A DNA stretch of 64,000 nt from an uncultured Porticoccus sp. (GTDB taxonomy: Bacteria; Pseudomonadota; Gammaproteobacteria; Pseudomonadales; Porticoccaceae), in contig CAMYLT010000008.1 of the NCBI GenBank assembly GCA_947259505.1, positions 310,001 to 374,000 on the forward strand. The letters run 5' to 3'. Both the position numbers and the translations under genes were made by a program. The notes beneath the pieces are model-generated. The model saw only the letters and a list, made by a program, of their open reading frames with translations, was not told where the DNA came from and did not search any database. This document shows positions 63,083 to 64,000 of this stretch, one piece after another (position 1 is the first letter of the stretch; every line of letters starts with the position of its first letter).

Positions 63083-64000
<918 letters not shown>

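Overview
This 64-kb window is mostly core chromosome of a gammaproteobacterium. The gene order resembles pseudomonads/Cellvibrionales, which is inferred from synteny only. Core blocks are: rne // rluC-HAD phosphatase-maf-yceD-rpmF-plsX-fabD-fabG-acpP-pabC-mltG-tmk-holB-pilZ-tatD; leuCDB-asd-fimV-truA-trpFBA-accD-folC-dedD-cvpA-purF-metZ; MoxR-DUF58-transglutaminase; and a Yej/Opp-type peptide ABC transporter cut by the right edge. There is one tRNA-Ser(UGA). I saw no rRNA, CRISPR array, prophage or clear transposon, and nothing I can call a new defence or secretion system. The points most worth a second look are: (1) fimV interrupted by one in-frame TAA inside an otherwise intact frame; (2) a decay zone at about 3.0-4.4 kb with a DODA-type dioxygenase carrying a 1-nt frameshift, a multiply broken VIT1/CCC1-like remnant and a 9-bp tandem repeat; (3) a three-gene Gld-type ABC cluster in which permease and GldG-like domains are fused and the auxiliary domain appears duplicated; (4) a free-standing protein made of three helicase-associated (HA) repeats; (5) no fabF between acpP and pabC; (6) a low-GC TerC gene inserted in the yej-type operon. 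All calls are by reading the sequence and family recognition; no searches were run.
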